Positions 62,810-64,000 of a stretch of 64,000 nucleotides of DNA are shown one piece after another. Within the stretch, counting starts at the first letter, position 1; each line of letters starts with the position of its first letter. The notes under the pieces were generated by a model, which saw nothing but the letters and a program-made list of their open reading frames with translations, was not told the DNA's origin and made no database searches. Source of the DNA: Mesorhizobium sp. L-2-11 (GTDB taxonomy: Bacteria > Pseudomonadota > Alphaproteobacteria > Rhizobiales > Rhizobiaceae); contig NZ_AP023257.1 of the NCBI RefSeq assembly GCF_016756595.1, forward strand, positions 4,170,001-4,234,000. The letters are read 5' to 3'. The position numbers were made by a program, and so were the translations under genes.

Positions 62810-63742
62810 GTGGTAACGCCCTTGCTTCTTTCCCCAAATCTTCGCGGCGCGCTGTTCATGGTGGTGGCCATGAGTGGTTTCACCCTCAACGACGCGATCA
62901 CCAAAGTCGCGTCGGAATCCATGAACATGGCGCAGGTCATGCTGATCCGCGGCGCCTTCGCTTCGCTTTTCGTTGGCCTGCTTGCCTGGCAACGCGGTGC
63001 ACTTGCCCTGTCCGGCTCGATGCTGCAACCGATGGTTGCGGTGCGCGTCGCCGGCGAAGCCGGTGCTACCGTGTCGTTTCTCATCGCCCTTGCCCATCTG
63101 CCGATTGCCAATGTCTCGGCCGTGCTGCAGGCGCTGCCGCTGGCGGTGACGATGGGCGCAGCACTTGTGTTCAACGAAGGCGTCGGCTGGCGGCGCTGGC
63201 TGGCCATCGCCATCGGTTTTGCCGGCGTGCTGATCATCGTGCGGCCCGGCTTCGAGGGGTTCAGCATCTATTCGGTGCTGGCGCTGGCCTGTGTCGCCTG
63301 TTGTGCGGTGCGTGACCTCGCCACCAGGCGGATACCGCAAGCCATTCCGACATTGCTGGTGTCGACCACCACGGCACTCGCCATGACAATGCTCGGCGCG
63401 GCGCTGCTTTTGCCAATGGGCGGGTGGACGCCGATGACGGGGGAGAGCACGGCGTTGCTGGCATTGGCGGCAGTGCTCGTGGTCATCGGTTACCAGTTCA
63501 TCATCATGGCGATGCGGATGGGCGACATCTCGTTCATCGCGCCGTTCCGCTACACGGCCCTGCTCTGGTCGATCCTGCTTGGCCTGTTCGTCTTCGGCGA
63601 CGTTCCTGACCTGCCGATGATCCTCGGCGCTAGCGTTATCGTCGGCTCCGGCCTCTATGCACTTTACCGCGAACGTATCGTCGGCCGGCGAAAGACCGCC
63701 GCCGAAAGCGCTGGACCTGATATGGCGCCGGACGGCATATAG
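62810..63742 (+). CDS. DMT-superfamily (EamA) transporter
   Basis: This 310-residue transporter has two EamA repeats and about ten helices, for example LRGALFMVVAMSGFTLNDAI, FLIALAHLPIANVSAVLQAL and FIAPFRYTALLWSILLGLFV. The start is a GTG. It lies between moaA and mobB, a position seen in other Rhizobiales, but the substrate is unknown and any link to molybdenum is inference. Confidence 0.9.
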   Translation: MVTPLLLSPNLRGALFMVVAMSGFTLNDAITKVASESMNMAQVMLIRGAFASLFVGLLAWQRGALALSGSMLQPMVAVRVAGEAGATVSFLIALAHLPIANVSAVLQALPLAVTMGAALVFNEGVGWRRWLAIAIGFAGVLIIVRPGFEGFSIYSVLALACVACCAVRDLATRRIPQAIPTLLVSTTTALAMTMLGAALLLPMGGWTPMTGESTALLALAAVLVVIGYQFIIMAMRMGDISFIAPFRYTALLWSILLGLFVFGDVPDLPMILGASVIVGSGLYALYRERIVGRRKTAAESAGPDMAPDGI

Positions 63743-63846
63743 GCTTGCCGTTCGCGGCGAGTGACCGCATGGACGATGGACGATGACCAAAGAGATTGCC
63801 GGCACGACCTTGCCCGGGCCGAAGGTCTGTTGCAGAGCATGAAGCC

Positions 63847-64000
63847 ATGATGAGACGCGTCTTCGGTATCACCGGCTGGAAGAATTCCGGCAAGACGACA
63901 CTGACCGAAAAGCTGGTCGCCGAGCTCGTCCGGCGTGGCTGGAAAGTGTCGACGGTAAAACACGCCCATCATGCCTTCGACATCGACAAGCCGGGGGCGG
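63847..64000 (+). CDS. mobB: molybdopterin-guanine dinucleotide protein MobB, partial
   Basis: The first 51 codons encode VFGITGWKNSGKTTLTEKLV, a P-loop with GWKNSGKTTL, and VSTVKHAHHAFDIDKPGA, typical of MobB, a GTP-binding accessory protein of Mo-cofactor guanylation. The gene continues beyond the window. Two adjacent ATG codons could start it. No mobA is seen between the DMT gene and this one. Confidence 0.9.
   Translation, partial: MMRRVFGITGWKNSGKTTLTEKLVAELVRRGWKVSTVKHAHHAFDIDKPGA

Noticed and set aside
62486..63805. 439-codon minus-strand ORF
   Set aside because: Antisense to the DMT transporter and moaA; His/Arg/Gln-rich composition typical of shadows.

Overview
The window looks like chromosome of a Rhizobiales alphaproteobacterium, most likely Mesorhizobium or a close relative. 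This rests on the high GC content, the phosphatidylcholine synthase, the IalB-type secreted protein, hspQ, the rpiA / DUF2059 / gor order, a BacA-related ABC exporter and several small rhizobial hypothetical proteins. I see no rRNA, CRISPR array, phage module or intact insertion sequence. There is one tRNA, tRNA-Val(CAC).

Region 1-19 kb is a block of envelope genes that nearly all lie on the minus strand. In minus-strand order it holds an outer-membrane beta-barrel protein, a lipoprotein alpha/beta hydrolase, a MscS channel, a small membrane protein, an HlyD-type adaptor, a Tat-exported arylsulfatase, a membrane protein, an exported HAD phosphatase, a formylglycine-generating enzyme (FGE), a DUF3300 protein, a DUF2950 protein, a degraded small membrane gene, a secreted hypothetical protein and a DUF3604 (PHP-like) protein cut by the window edge. 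A divergent gene at 17046 encodes a membrane-anchored DNA-binding/TPR regulator. FGE and sulfatase form a self-sufficient pair: the FGE would convert the sulfatase cysteine in the cytoplasm before folded export by Tat.

The most unusual signal is an ungapped motif of about 35 bp found four times. It precedes the DUF3604 operon (2331-2366), the sulfatase operon (9549-9582) and a decayed transporter/DUF1254 operon at 58 kb (58544-58578). A weaker copy follows the stop codon of the regulator at 18765-18797. The 58-kb copy also follows the last ~52 codons of a second, truncated regulator gene. I infer an ancestral unit of regulator, motif and envelope operon that was duplicated and partly dismantled, and a regulon joining the 1-19 kb and 56-59 kb loci.

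Region 19-28.5 kb holds small hypothetical genes, a set of four membrane or exported proteins, a VOC / SRPBCC / AraC group, a TerC-family protein and rimO. Region 28.6-33.4 kb is a BMP-type (nucleoside-like) ABC importer in one minus-strand operon. Region 33.5-42.4 kb holds a quinone oxidoreductase, pcs with an N-terminal repeat, a DUF1326/DUF2182 pair, a UbiH-like monooxygenase, hspQ, ialB, a YejA-like binding protein and a DsbA/FrnE protein. Region 42.7-48.7 kb holds the BacA/BclA-like exporter, gor, the DUF2059 gene, rpiA, gph and tRNA-Val. Region 49-53.7 kb is a CUT1 sugar ABC importer. Region 53.8-64 kb holds an L,D-transpeptidase, the DUF1254 locus with its two gene remnants, a hydrolase/MarR divergent pair, a PNPOx-family gene disrupted by a perfect 151-bp tandem duplication, a DUF971 gene, moaA, a DMT transporter and the start of mobB.
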